Positions 1 to 5,081 of a stretch of DNA of 10,247 bases are shown piece after piece (within the stretch, counting starts at the first letter, position 1; each line of letters starts with the position of its first letter). Location of the stretch: contig DAHXMK010000170.1 in assembly GCA_027365515.1 (NCBI GenBank), forward strand, positions 1 to 10,247, read 5' to 3'. The position numbers and the translations under genes were made by a program. The stretch is from Candidatus Aminicenantota bacterium. Its GTDB lineage: Bacteria; Acidobacteriota; UBA4820; DSQY01. Below the pieces are notes generated by a model. That model did no database searches and had not been told where the DNA came from. It was given only the letters and a program-made list of their open reading frames with translations.

Positions 1-77
1 GGGCGCCCGCCGCCTCGTGGGGAGGCCCATGTGCCTGCCAACGCTTCAGCGCCAGTGACGTTCCTCGTCCAAGACAT
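1..77 (-). pseudogene. Second copy of sequence X, cut by the window edge
   Basis: This stretch resembles the DNA that follows the intact ATPase at 1423-1458. On the minus strand both begin ATGTCYTGG and continue with an aligned block of about 37 bases (41-77 against 1423-1458), with one extra base here. Both lie just after a DUF4143 ATPase end. The extra base shifts the frame relative to the other copy, so it is probably not a working gene as seen, although the window edge hides the rest. I do not recognise the product. No Shine-Dalgarno site precedes the ATG at 75-77. Confidence 0.35.
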
Positions 78-127
78 GGGGGAGCATTTTGCAAGAACTC
101 TAGTAAAATGAACGGTCTGGCATGCGA

Positions 128-175
128 TCATGACTCCCAAATCGTCTGGAGAGGAACGGCCGCCAGGTTCTTGGC
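128..175 (-). pseudogene. C-terminal remnant of a second DUF4143 ATPase
   Basis: The minus strand reads AKNLAAVPLQTIWES and then TGA. The intact ATPase at 1477-2712 ends AKNLTALPIPAIWES, so 10 of 15 residues are identical and the stop is at the same position. At DNA level two exact blocks of 12 and 13 bases are shared. Upstream the frame stays open for a while, but the residues no longer match the ATPase and run back into the 3' end of the RhuM-Fic gene. The junction therefore lies between about 176 and 249. The intact copy shows that this is only the last few percent of a gene of about 411 codons. It is best read as debris from a deletion or insertion that put RhuM-Fic next to the end of a second ATPase gene. 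Confidence 0.7.
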
Positions 176-248
176 AGTCTGGTTTATTTTGGCCACACTC
201 AAACCGTTCATTTGGCCGGATGAAATAGCACAGACACCGTCTCGGAAA

Positions 249-1247
249 TCAAGGATTCCTCTTGTTGATGAGGTTCACGAGGACCCGGCAGAGGAGGTCT
301 TTGTCCTGGGGCTTGCTCTCGGCGATGAGGAGAGTCATGGCCACGAGAGCATTGTCGGCAATGCGCTTGCTCCCGTTGGCACGATAGAGTGCATGGTTCT
401 TTTCAAGGAACCAGAGGAAGAGGGCAGCGCCGATACGCTTGTTGCCATCCACGAAGGGATGGTTCTTCACCAGAAAGTAGAGCAGGTGCGCGGCCTTTTC
501 TTCGAGGCTCGGGTACGCCTCCGTCCCGCCCGCGGTCTGCATGATGGCCGCCAGGGAGGCGTGAAGGCCCTTGTCCTTCTCCTTGCCGAAGAGAGCCGAG
601 GCGCCGAAGGTCTCGCGCATCTTCTCTACAACCCGGTGGGCCTCTTCGTAGGTCACCGGAGCCGTTTCGGCCGGCTGGGTTGTTGCGGCGACGGTTACCC
701 GTTCGTGGTCGTAGTCGTCGAGGAGGTCCAAGGCCTGGCTGTAGTCTCCTACCACAGCCAAGAGCGCCGAGGCCTCGTCGGCGCTGAGCGCTCGCCTCCT
801 GGCGATGCCGCTGGCGAGGCTGAGCGTCTGCTTTAGCTCCTTCAAGCGTTGCTCGTTGGCCGTGTAGCCCTTGACCAGGTGTTCCTTCAGGATGCGCGTC
901 GCCCAGATGCGGAATTGAGTGCCGCGTTTGGAATTCACGCGGTAGCCGACGGAAATGATGGCGTCCAGATTATAGCGCTCCACCTGATAGGTTTTTCCGT
1001 CCGCCGCAGTATGTGCAAAAAATGCACTTACTGAATCCCGGCTCAGCTCCCCCTCCCTGAAGATGTTGCGCAGATGTTTGGTGATAACAGACCGCTCCTT
1101 CTCAAACAGTTTCGCCATCTGCGGCTGAGTTAGCCAGATCGTCTCGCGCTCAAGCCGCACTTCCAAGGCGGTGCCGCCGTCCTTAGTTTGATAGATGACG
1201 ATCTCTTCGCCGATCCTCGGTTTCTTGATACCTGGTCTCCGGCTCAT
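249..1247 (-). CDS. RhuM-Fic fusion protein (virulence RhuM family / Fic-Doc)
   Basis: 332 residues in two parts. Residues about 12-130 match the RhuM (virulence protein) family: a winged-helix-like module with WLTQPQMAKLFEKERSVITKHLRNI, then the conserved YNLDAIISVGYRVNSKRGTQFRIWA segment (given here only as landmarks). Residues about 195-332 form a Fic/Doc domain with HPFVDGNKR at 263-271, where H263 would be catalytic. Fic enzymes usually transfer AMP to a target protein; canonical AMPylators have GNGR and a second Arg three residues on. Here there is Lys in place of Gly and Ala in place of that Arg, as in Doc, which phosphorylates EF-Tu, so Doc-like chemistry is possible (inference). The ATG overlaps the stop of the upstream broken frame (ATGA), and AAGGA lies about 7 bases before it. 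No separate Phd-type antitoxin is visible. Such RhuM-Fic genes are often found inside type I restriction operons, which agrees with the methylase-like tail just upstream. Confidence 0.93.
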   Translation of the reverse strand: MSRRPGIKKPRIGEEIVIYQTKDGGTALEVRLERETIWLTQPQMAKLFEKERSVITKHLRNIFREGELSRDSVSAFFAHTAADGKTYQVERYNLDAIISVGYRVNSKRGTQFRIWATRILKEHLVKGYTANEQRLKELKQTLSLASGIARRRALSADEASALLAVVGDYSQALDLLDDYDHERVTVAATTQPAETAPVTYEEAHRVVEKMRETFGASALFGKEKDKGLHASLAAIMQTAGGTEAYPSLEEKAAHLLYFLVKNHPFVDGNKRIGAALFLWFLEKNHALYRANGSKRIADNALVAMTLLIAESKPQDKDLLCRVLVNLINKRNP

Positions 1248-1468
1248 GGTTGATCCTTCAATAGGGTTCGTATTTCCTCCCTGATCCCCATGATGACTCG
1301 CTCCTTCTGAAGGATGTCCTCCACGAGTTCTTCGGGGGGCCTGTGTTCCAGCGTCTCGGCGTCGGTCTGCCTCCCCCTCTGCCTCTCGTGCAAGTATACG
1401 CCGCAGTTACCTGCGCCCGGTAGCGCTTCAACGTCATAACGTTCGTCGCCCAGGACATGGTCGGTCTC
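1244..1468 (-). pseudogene. Start-less frame resembling the C-terminal tail of a type I methylase (HsdM)
   Basis: An open frame of 74 codons lies between two stops and ends with a 4-base ATGA overlap with RhuM-Fic. Its last 35 residues (RPPEELVEDILQKERVIMG and on, ending LLKDQP) are acidic and helical. They look like the C-terminal tail of HsdM, where a PPEEIL-type segment leads into a helix of the LEREI...LKELL kind. There is no ATG or GTG at a useful place: the only inner candidates are a GTG 26 codons and an ATG about 16 codons from the end. A competing frame starts with ATG at 1456-1458 (MSWATNVMTLKRYRAQ) but becomes Arg/Gly/Trp-rich and ends at 1258. A frameshift between the two frames is possible. 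I read it as the 3' stump of a gene whose front was lost when the ATPase block arrived, with coupled translation into RhuM-Fic as a relic. The HsdM assignment is tentative. Confidence 0.4.
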
Positions 1469-1476
1469 TCACGCTA

Positions 1477-2712
1477 CTAAGACTCCCAAATCGCGGGGAT
1501 GGGGAGAGCAGTGAGGTTCTTGGCAAACGGGATGACCTCTCGCCCCGTATAAAGTAAGATGCCCCGTACGAATTTGCCCCCCGCGCACTCTGCAAGAGCT
1601 TTGAGGCCCTTGAAGTCTGACGAAGAGGGCGTGGCTGAGGCCTTCACTTCCAGGCCGATAACACGCCCCGCCTGATCTTCCAGGACCAGGTCCACTTCGA
1701 TTCCAGCTAGGGTCCGAAAGTGGGATAGCTGCACCGGGTTTTCTGACCATGAGGCTTGCTTGACCAGTTCCATGGCTACGAAGTTCTCCAACAAGTGCCC
1801 GGCAAGTGCGGGCTCCTGCCTGAAACGGTCTGGGCTGGCGCCGGAAAGATATGCGAGCAGCCCTGTGTCGGATATGAGAACCTTGGGAGATTTGATTAGA
1901 CGCTGTCCCAAATTGTTGGACCAAGCGGGCAGTGGATAATAGAGAAACAAGGCTTGGAGGAGCCCCATGTAACGCTTGAGAGTGCTCTGCGGCATTCCTA
2001 GCGTCCGAGATAGGTCTGAGTAGTTGAGCAGCGAAGCGGCGCGGGACGCCAGAAGGGCAAGAAGCCTTGGGAGGCTCGCGAGCGATTCTATGTTGGCTAG
2101 ATCTCTCGCGTCATGCGATAAGACGGTTGTGACGTAAGACTGAAACCAGGCCCGCCGGCGAGCTGCCGAGGTGCGGATCACGGCTTCCGGGAATCCTCCA
2201 AGGCAGACCTTCTCCATCCAGTCGGTTGAGGTGCCTTTCTTTGAAAGCGTGGGCGAATACTTGTTTGCGAAGACTCCATCGAGGAATGTTTCCCGCCGTC
2301 CTTTCAGTTCTCCCTGCGAGAAGGGCCACAGCGTGTGGACCTCCATGCGGCCAGCCAGTGATTCGCTCAGCCGGGGCAATAGAAGGACGTTGGCGGAGCC
2401 CGTCAGCAAATAGCGCCCCGGCATTCTGTCCCGGTCTACGACAGCCTTCATGGCAGGAAATAGCTCGGGGGCTTTCTGGACTTCGTCCAGGGTCACGGGG
2501 CCATCGAGTCCAGCAAGAAAGCCTGCTGGGTCGCTTCTGGCCGCTTCGAGGACACCTTGGTCATCAAGAGAGAGATAACGCCTTGTATGGTGGCTACCGG
2601 GTAAGGAACGAACGAGCGTGCTCTTGCCCGTCTGCCTAGCACCCACCAAGAGAACCACGGGTGTATCTCCAAGTGCTTCAACCACGCTTGGACTCAGGTT
2701 CCGTTTGATCAT
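1477..2712 (-). CDS. AAA+ ATPase with C-terminal DUF4143 domain
   Basis: 411 residues, the usual length for this family. Walker A is GARQTGKST (24-32) and Walker B is PVTLDEVQK (72-80). A sensor-like LLTGSAN (102-108) follows, then the family signature LSESLAGRMEVHTLWPFSQG (116-135). The C-terminal third holds the DUF4143 region, with a PD-(D/E)xK-like pattern: GIEVDL (E339, D341), then GLEVKAS (E355, K357). These proteins bind ATP and are common in variable and defence regions, but their biochemical role is not established, so I give none. The start ATG has GAGGGA about 7 bases upstream. The gene has its own promoter and an overlapping inverted repeat in the 117-base gap after the PIN toxin gene. 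A C-terminal remnant of a paralogue lies at 128-175, which suggests this locus was once duplicated. Confidence 0.93.
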   Translation of the reverse strand: MIKRNLSPSVVEALGDTPVVLLVGARQTGKSTLVRSLPGSHHTRRYLSLDDQGVLEAARSDPAGFLAGLDGPVTLDEVQKAPELFPAMKAVVDRDRMPGRYLLTGSANVLLLPRLSESLAGRMEVHTLWPFSQGELKGRRETFLDGVFANKYSPTLSKKGTSTDWMEKVCLGGFPEAVIRTSAARRRAWFQSYVTTVLSHDARDLANIESLASLPRLLALLASRAASLLNYSDLSRTLGMPQSTLKRYMGLLQALFLYYPLPAWSNNLGQRLIKSPKVLISDTGLLAYLSGASPDRFRQEPALAGHLLENFVAMELVKQASWSENPVQLSHFRTLAGIEVDLVLEDQAGRVIGLEVKASATPSSSDFKGLKALAECAGGKFVRGILLYTGREVIPFAKNLTALPIPAIWES

Positions 2713-2732
2713 ATCCGATCCCTCACGCTGAT

Positions 2733-2761
2733 AATATAGCCAACAAGAGGCTAAAATTCAA
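2733..2761 (-). promoter_or_regulatory. Sigma70-type promoter of the ATPase gene
   Basis: On the minus strand TTGAAT (2756-2761) is followed by exactly 17 bases and then TATATT (2733-2738). The -10 box ends about 20 bases before the ATPase start codon, leaving a short leader that holds the GAGGGA ribosome site. The -35 box lies inside the inverted repeat described next. Confidence 0.6.
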
Positions 2762-2785
2762 CCATCTAATGGTTGAATTTCAACC
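2756..2785. promoter_or_regulatory. Triple TTCAACC/GGTTGAA operator-like repeat
   Basis: A perfect 10-base inverted repeat (ATTCAACCAT, spacer CTA, ATGGTTGAAT) spans 2756-2778. Its right arm is shared with a second palindrome, GGTTGAATTTCAACC (2771-2785). Three alternating 7-base half-sites result, covering the -35 box of the ATPase promoter, which is where a repressor would block RNA polymerase. Which protein binds is unknown; candidates are the local AbrB-type antitoxin or the RhuM winged helix. Alternatively the long hairpin, followed on the minus strand by TTTT, could be a weak terminator for the toxin-antitoxin transcript. Confidence 0.55.
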
Positions 2786-2829
2786 ACAGAACCCAAAGTG
2801 CCGAGTACCCCCCTTCTATACCGTAAGGA

Positions 2830-3261
2830 TCATTTATCGGCCGCGCGGGCGTGGCGAAGGTAATCGGCCGGCCCGAGAATCGTGATGCCGCGGATCTTCC
2901 TACCGAAATAAGCTCCGAAGTGCTGCTTGTCACCCGTGATGAGAAAAACCGCATTTGCAGAGAGCGCGGCCGCCAGGATCGGAATGTCCTTGGAAGGAAG
3001 ATTCACGTCCAGATATTCAGGAAGGGGATAGGGCGTCGGGACGACTGTCATATTCTGGATCAAGGCGTCCAAACTCTTGAGCAGCCGTTTCTGTTCGGCG
3101 GCGGATGCCGGGTAGCTTTGAAGGTTGCGCCGAGCCTCTTCCACGGCATATTCAGAGGTCACGAGCTTGGTGCCGGGGAGATTCCATAAGCGCCGCAGTA
3201 TGGAAAACTCTCTGAAAGCCGCAGACCAGAGGACATTGGCGTCAAGGAAGACGGTCTCCAT
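2830..3261 (-). CDS. PIN-domain toxin (type II toxin-antitoxin)
   Basis: 143 residues, the normal length for a single-domain PIN toxin of the COG1569-like kind. The acidic metal-binding set of this ribonuclease fold is visible: D7 in FLDANVLWSA, E41/E42 in AVEEARRNL, D92 in LPSKDIPILAAAL and D111 in LITGDKQHFG. PIN toxins are Mg2+-dependent ribonucleases that cut tRNA or mRNA when freed from their antitoxin; the target of this one cannot be read from sequence. The ATG lies only 3 bases after the stop of the AbrB-type gene, so the two are probably translationally coupled. The antitoxin-first order is typical of autoregulated pairs. There is no sign of inactivation. Confidence 0.92.
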   Translation of the reverse strand: METVFLDANVLWSAAFREFSILRRLWNLPGTKLVTSEYAVEEARRNLQSYPASAAEQKRLLKSLDALIQNMTVVPTPYPLPEYLDVNLPSKDIPILAAALSANAVFLITGDKQHFGAYFGRKIRGITILGPADYLRHARAADK

Positions 3262-3264
3262 GTC

Positions 3265-3558
3265 CTAGCCTTTAAGCGATGCAAGGATGGCGTCGGGGGA
3301 GAGCCCCATTTTTTTGATTTTCTGGCGGGCGGCTTTCTCCTCTTTGGCGCCGACGGCGTTCATCAAGAGGAACTCGGCGCGGCGCTCCGGCGTGTAGGTC
3401 TCTGGCTGAACGAAGACGCCAGCAAGATGCAGGAGGATTCCTTCCTCCGTAGGCATGGCCACCAGCATGGAGTCTTCTGCGATCTTATACCGTTTGCGTA
3501 GCTCGGCGGGCAGGACGATGGTTCCGCGCCTGCCAACTTTCACGGGGAGCTGTCTCAT
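3265..3558 (-). CDS. AbrB/MazE-type (SpoVT-AbrB domain) antitoxin
   Basis: 97 residues. Residues about 5-45 form a swapped-hairpin AbrB domain: VKVGRRGTIVLPAELRKRY, then a strand pair ending EEGILLHL. This domain binds DNA as a dimer. The C-terminal half (VQPETYTPERRAEFLLMNA and on) is charged and helical, with a lysine-rich stretch near KEEKAARQKIKKMG; it is probably the part that wraps and neutralises the PIN toxin. The start ATG follows a strong AGGAGGT site by 5 bases. The promoter and palindrome just upstream fit negative autoregulation by the antitoxin or the complex. The product is first in a two-gene operon with the PIN toxin. Confidence 0.92.
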   Translation of the reverse strand: MRQLPVKVGRRGTIVLPAELRKRYKIAEDSMLVAMPTEEGILLHLAGVFVQPETYTPERRAEFLLMNAVGAKEEKAARQKIKKMGLSPDAILASLKG

Positions 3559-3568
3559 ATTGACCTCC

Positions 3569-3596
3569 TGTCGGAATATCCGACAATCAGAATATC
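3569..3596. promoter_or_regulatory. Operator of the AbrB-PIN operon
   Basis: TGTCGGA, TAT/ATA, TCCGACA forms a perfect 7-base-arm palindrome (3569-3585) between the -10 box and the ribosome site. The core GAATATC occurs twice on the plus strand, at 3574-3580 and 3590-3596, 16 bases apart, and the second copy overlaps the -10 box. Two spaced half-sites over the transcription start are what an autoregulatory antitoxin would need; binding is inferred. Confidence 0.65.
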
Positions 3597-3619
3597 GGTC
3601 TATTTGAGAGAAAAGTCAA
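3591..3619 (-). promoter_or_regulatory. Sigma70 promoter of the AbrB-PIN operon
   Basis: Minus-strand TTGACT (3614-3619), a 17-base spacer and GATATT (3591-3596) make a near-consensus promoter about 33 bases before the antitoxin ATG. Confidence 0.7.
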
Positions 3620-3687
3620 GCTCGGCACAGATCGAATCGCCCCGAATACTCTCCGTCCGTCGCAGACTAAAGGTTGAAACAAGAGAA

Positions 3688-3730
3688 GCCGGGCATGAAG
3701 CCCGGCCTCTAGCAGGCTGTTGAAAAACTC
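3688..3730. repeat. GC hairpin plus possible insertion-element end
   Basis: GCCGGGC, loop ATGAA, GCCCGGC gives a 7-bp perfect stem (3688-3706). On the minus strand it is followed by pyrimidine-rich TTCTCTTGTTTC, so it could end the D12 operon transcript. Right next to it, CAGGCTGTTGAAAAACTC (3713-3730) resembles sequence I associate with termini of mobile elements in many environmental bacteria. No matching inverted end or transposase is present in the window, so a solo end, a MITE fragment or chance all remain possible. Confidence 0.4.
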
Positions 3731-3844
3731 CCGTAGGCCGCGTTGCCAGCGCCACGGCTCCGGATGCAAGGCGCCGCGACGCCGGCGATGTCTCTGCACA
3801 TCGTCTAGGAGCGACAACACGGCAGACCAAGCCGCGCTAAGAGT

Positions 3845-3863
3845 CGAGAAATGCTAGAAAGCA
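3845..3863 (+). repeat. Direct repeat copy 1
   Basis: CGAGAAATGCTAGAAAGCA is identical to 4048-4066, and the following bases (GGATTCGGCCC against AGATTTGACCC) stay similar, as does the GGTTT a little further on. The two copies bracket the 7-base repeat arrays. Confidence 0.75.
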
Positions 3864-3918
3864 GGATTCGGCCCGGCGGTTTTGCGTAGCTCGCGAACCG
3901 GAGGGCACGGAAGCGCGC

Positions 3919-3953
3919 GCGAATTGCGAATGGTGAATTTTGAATGTTGAATT
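3919..3953 (+). repeat. Degenerate 7-bp repeat array, NNGAATK x5
   Basis: Five consecutive 7-base units in strict register: GCGAATT, GCGAATG, GTGAATT, TTGAATG and TTGAATT. Each keeps GAAT at the same place, while the other positions vary. Confidence 0.7.
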
Positions 3954-3977
3954 GAGGAAGGGTATTCAGTTAACCAA

Positions 3978-3998
3978 GTGAGTTGCGAGTTTTGAGTT
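3978..3998 (+). repeat. Degenerate 7-bp repeat array, NNGAGTT x3
   Basis: Three consecutive 7-base units, GTGAGTT, GCGAGTT and TTGAGTT. They are the same design as the array just before, with GAGT in place of GAAT. Confidence 0.6.
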
Positions 3999-4047
3999 GG
4001 CAAGGACAATGAGCATGAAGCGAGGCAGGCAGGACCATATTCAGAAA

Positions 4048-4066
4048 CGAGAAATGCTAGAAAGCA
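4048..4066 (+). repeat. Direct repeat copy 2
   Basis: Exact 19-base match to 3845-3863. TGCT-AGAA-AGCA inside it can form a small 4-bp hairpin. Confidence 0.75.
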
Positions 4067-4147
4067 AGATTTGACCCCAGGTGGTTTCTTGGTTACGGAT
4101 AAGGCTAATGGCTACGCCTGCCCGGGACCCCATAACAGGGGGCAACG

Positions 4148-5056
4148 TCAAATCGAGAGATGCAACTGTCCTACAATCCCCTCTTTCCTCAATGCAAGAT
4201 CGATTGCAGGTATGGATGATCGAGTTGGCAAATTGAGGCCGTCGGAGATGAAGAAGAGTTCCTCTCCTCGATGAGGCCTGGCAGCATTGTACTGAAGCGT
4301 GTAAAGAAACGTCCTCCTATTCTCGTAGCAGACGGCAACTGGCATTGCATTATCGTACGATACAATCCAGGGGTGAACGACCTTGTTTTGAATTACGCTC
4401 GCAATCCGGGCATGATCGGCGGCGGTGTAGTGATTCATGTAGAGACGCTCCGCCTTATTGTAGTAAGGTGGATCGCAATAGATGAGCGTGTTCTGAGGGA
4501 GCTTCTGCACGTAGTCCTTTAGAAACCTCTCAGCATCCCAGTTCCTTATCTTGATGGCACATCGTTTGTCGGCAATTGCCTCCACCCTTCGAATCAATTC
4601 GTTTCTTGGGAAGCGCGCATCCATCTTCCAATTGCCTCCCTGAGCCAATCCGCCTATGACTCCGGCTGTTAGTATCCCTGAACGATTGCACCTGTTCAGA
4701 TAGAACGTGGCGAATCCCAATTCAAGACGATCGGCCTCAAGCGGTCGTCTGAGAATCTCTCTCTGTCTGCGCCATTCCTCAATTGTAAGGGAGGCCCTTG
4801 AAATCTTGCGGCAAAGTTCCTCGGGTGCGTTGAGTACCGTGTGCCAGAAAGAGAATACCGCAGGGCAAGAGTCATTAAGGTGGACGCGAGACACCAACCC
4901 GCCTAAAAGCAACTCCATTGCTACGCCAGCGCCGCCGGCGTACGCTTCAACATACTGCCCACCGACCAAGTCATTCGCGGCTAGTATCTCAGCGATAAAT
5001 GGCCAAATCTTCTGTTTACCACCTGGGTACCTCAGCGGCGTTCTATAGATGCCCAC
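4148..5056 (-). CDS. D12-class (Dam-like) adenine-N6 DNA methyltransferase
   Basis: 302 residues, a normal length for the Dam/DpnM (MethyltransfD12) class. The N-terminal LRYPGGK (8-14) and VEAYAGGAG (36-44) form the S-adenosylmethionine site, NRCNRSGIL (121-129) is the class-typical segment and DPPYY (195-199) is catalytic motif IV. It would methylate adenine in a short duplex site; specificity cannot be read off. The start is GTG (5054-5056), with GGAGAGG ending 4 bases before it; an upstream ATG is out of frame. The gene begins 25 bases after the ParB-like stop and is the last gene of that run. GC is lower than in the ISP gene flanks. It could protect DNA from the nuclease encoded upstream, act as an orphan epigenetic methylase or serve a separate role; adjacency favours a joint function but does not prove it. 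Confidence 0.94.
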   Translation of the reverse strand: MGIYRTPLRYPGGKQKIWPFIAEILAANDLVGGQYVEAYAGGAGVAMELLLGGLVSRVHLNDSCPAVFSFWHTVLNAPEELCRKISRASLTIEEWRRQREILRRPLEADRLELGFATFYLNRCNRSGILTAGVIGGLAQGGNWKMDARFPRNELIRRVEAIADKRCAIKIRNWDAERFLKDYVQKLPQNTLIYCDPPYYNKAERLYMNHYTAADHARIASVIQNKVVHPWIVSYDNAMPVAVCYENRRTFLYTLQYNAARPHRGEELFFISDGLNLPTRSSIPAIDLALRKEGIVGQLHLSI

Positions 5057-5081
5057 AGCGCCTCTCCATCGCAGCGAATTC

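Larger units (their letters stand above)
3620..4147. other. Gene-free spacer rich in small repeats
   Basis: No frame here shows protein-like composition or a ribosome site. It holds a GC-rich hairpin, a sequence resembling an insertion-element end, a 19-base direct repeat 203 bases apart and two short 7-base repeat arrays, each listed separately. It separates the convergent-looking but same-strand D12 methylase operon end from the toxin-antitoxin promoter. A clear terminator for the methylase operon is not visible next to its stop codon. Confidence 0.6.

Noticed and set aside
108..836. Plus-strand ORF of 242 codons
   Set aside because: Antisense to RhuM-Fic, with reversed-codon composition and no recognisable domain.
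1469..1924. Minus-strand ORF of 151 codons
   Set aside because: Alternative frame of the DUF4143 ATPase C-terminal region, Arg/Ser/Gly-rich with no motif.
3587..3830. Two overlapping minus-strand ORFs of 76-77 codons
   Set aside because: They cover the toxin-antitoxin promoter and the hairpin region, have Arg/Leu-rich composition and no ribosome site. Regulatory DNA explains the region better.
4100..4147. Rho-independent terminator right after the D12 gene
   Set aside because: Only a weak CCCC/GGGG pairing is present and no T-run follows on the minus strand.
4071..4274. Plus-strand ORF of 67 codons beginning in the spacer
   Set aside because: Half of it is antisense to the D12 methylase, and the front lies in repeat DNA. 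No motif or ribosome site.
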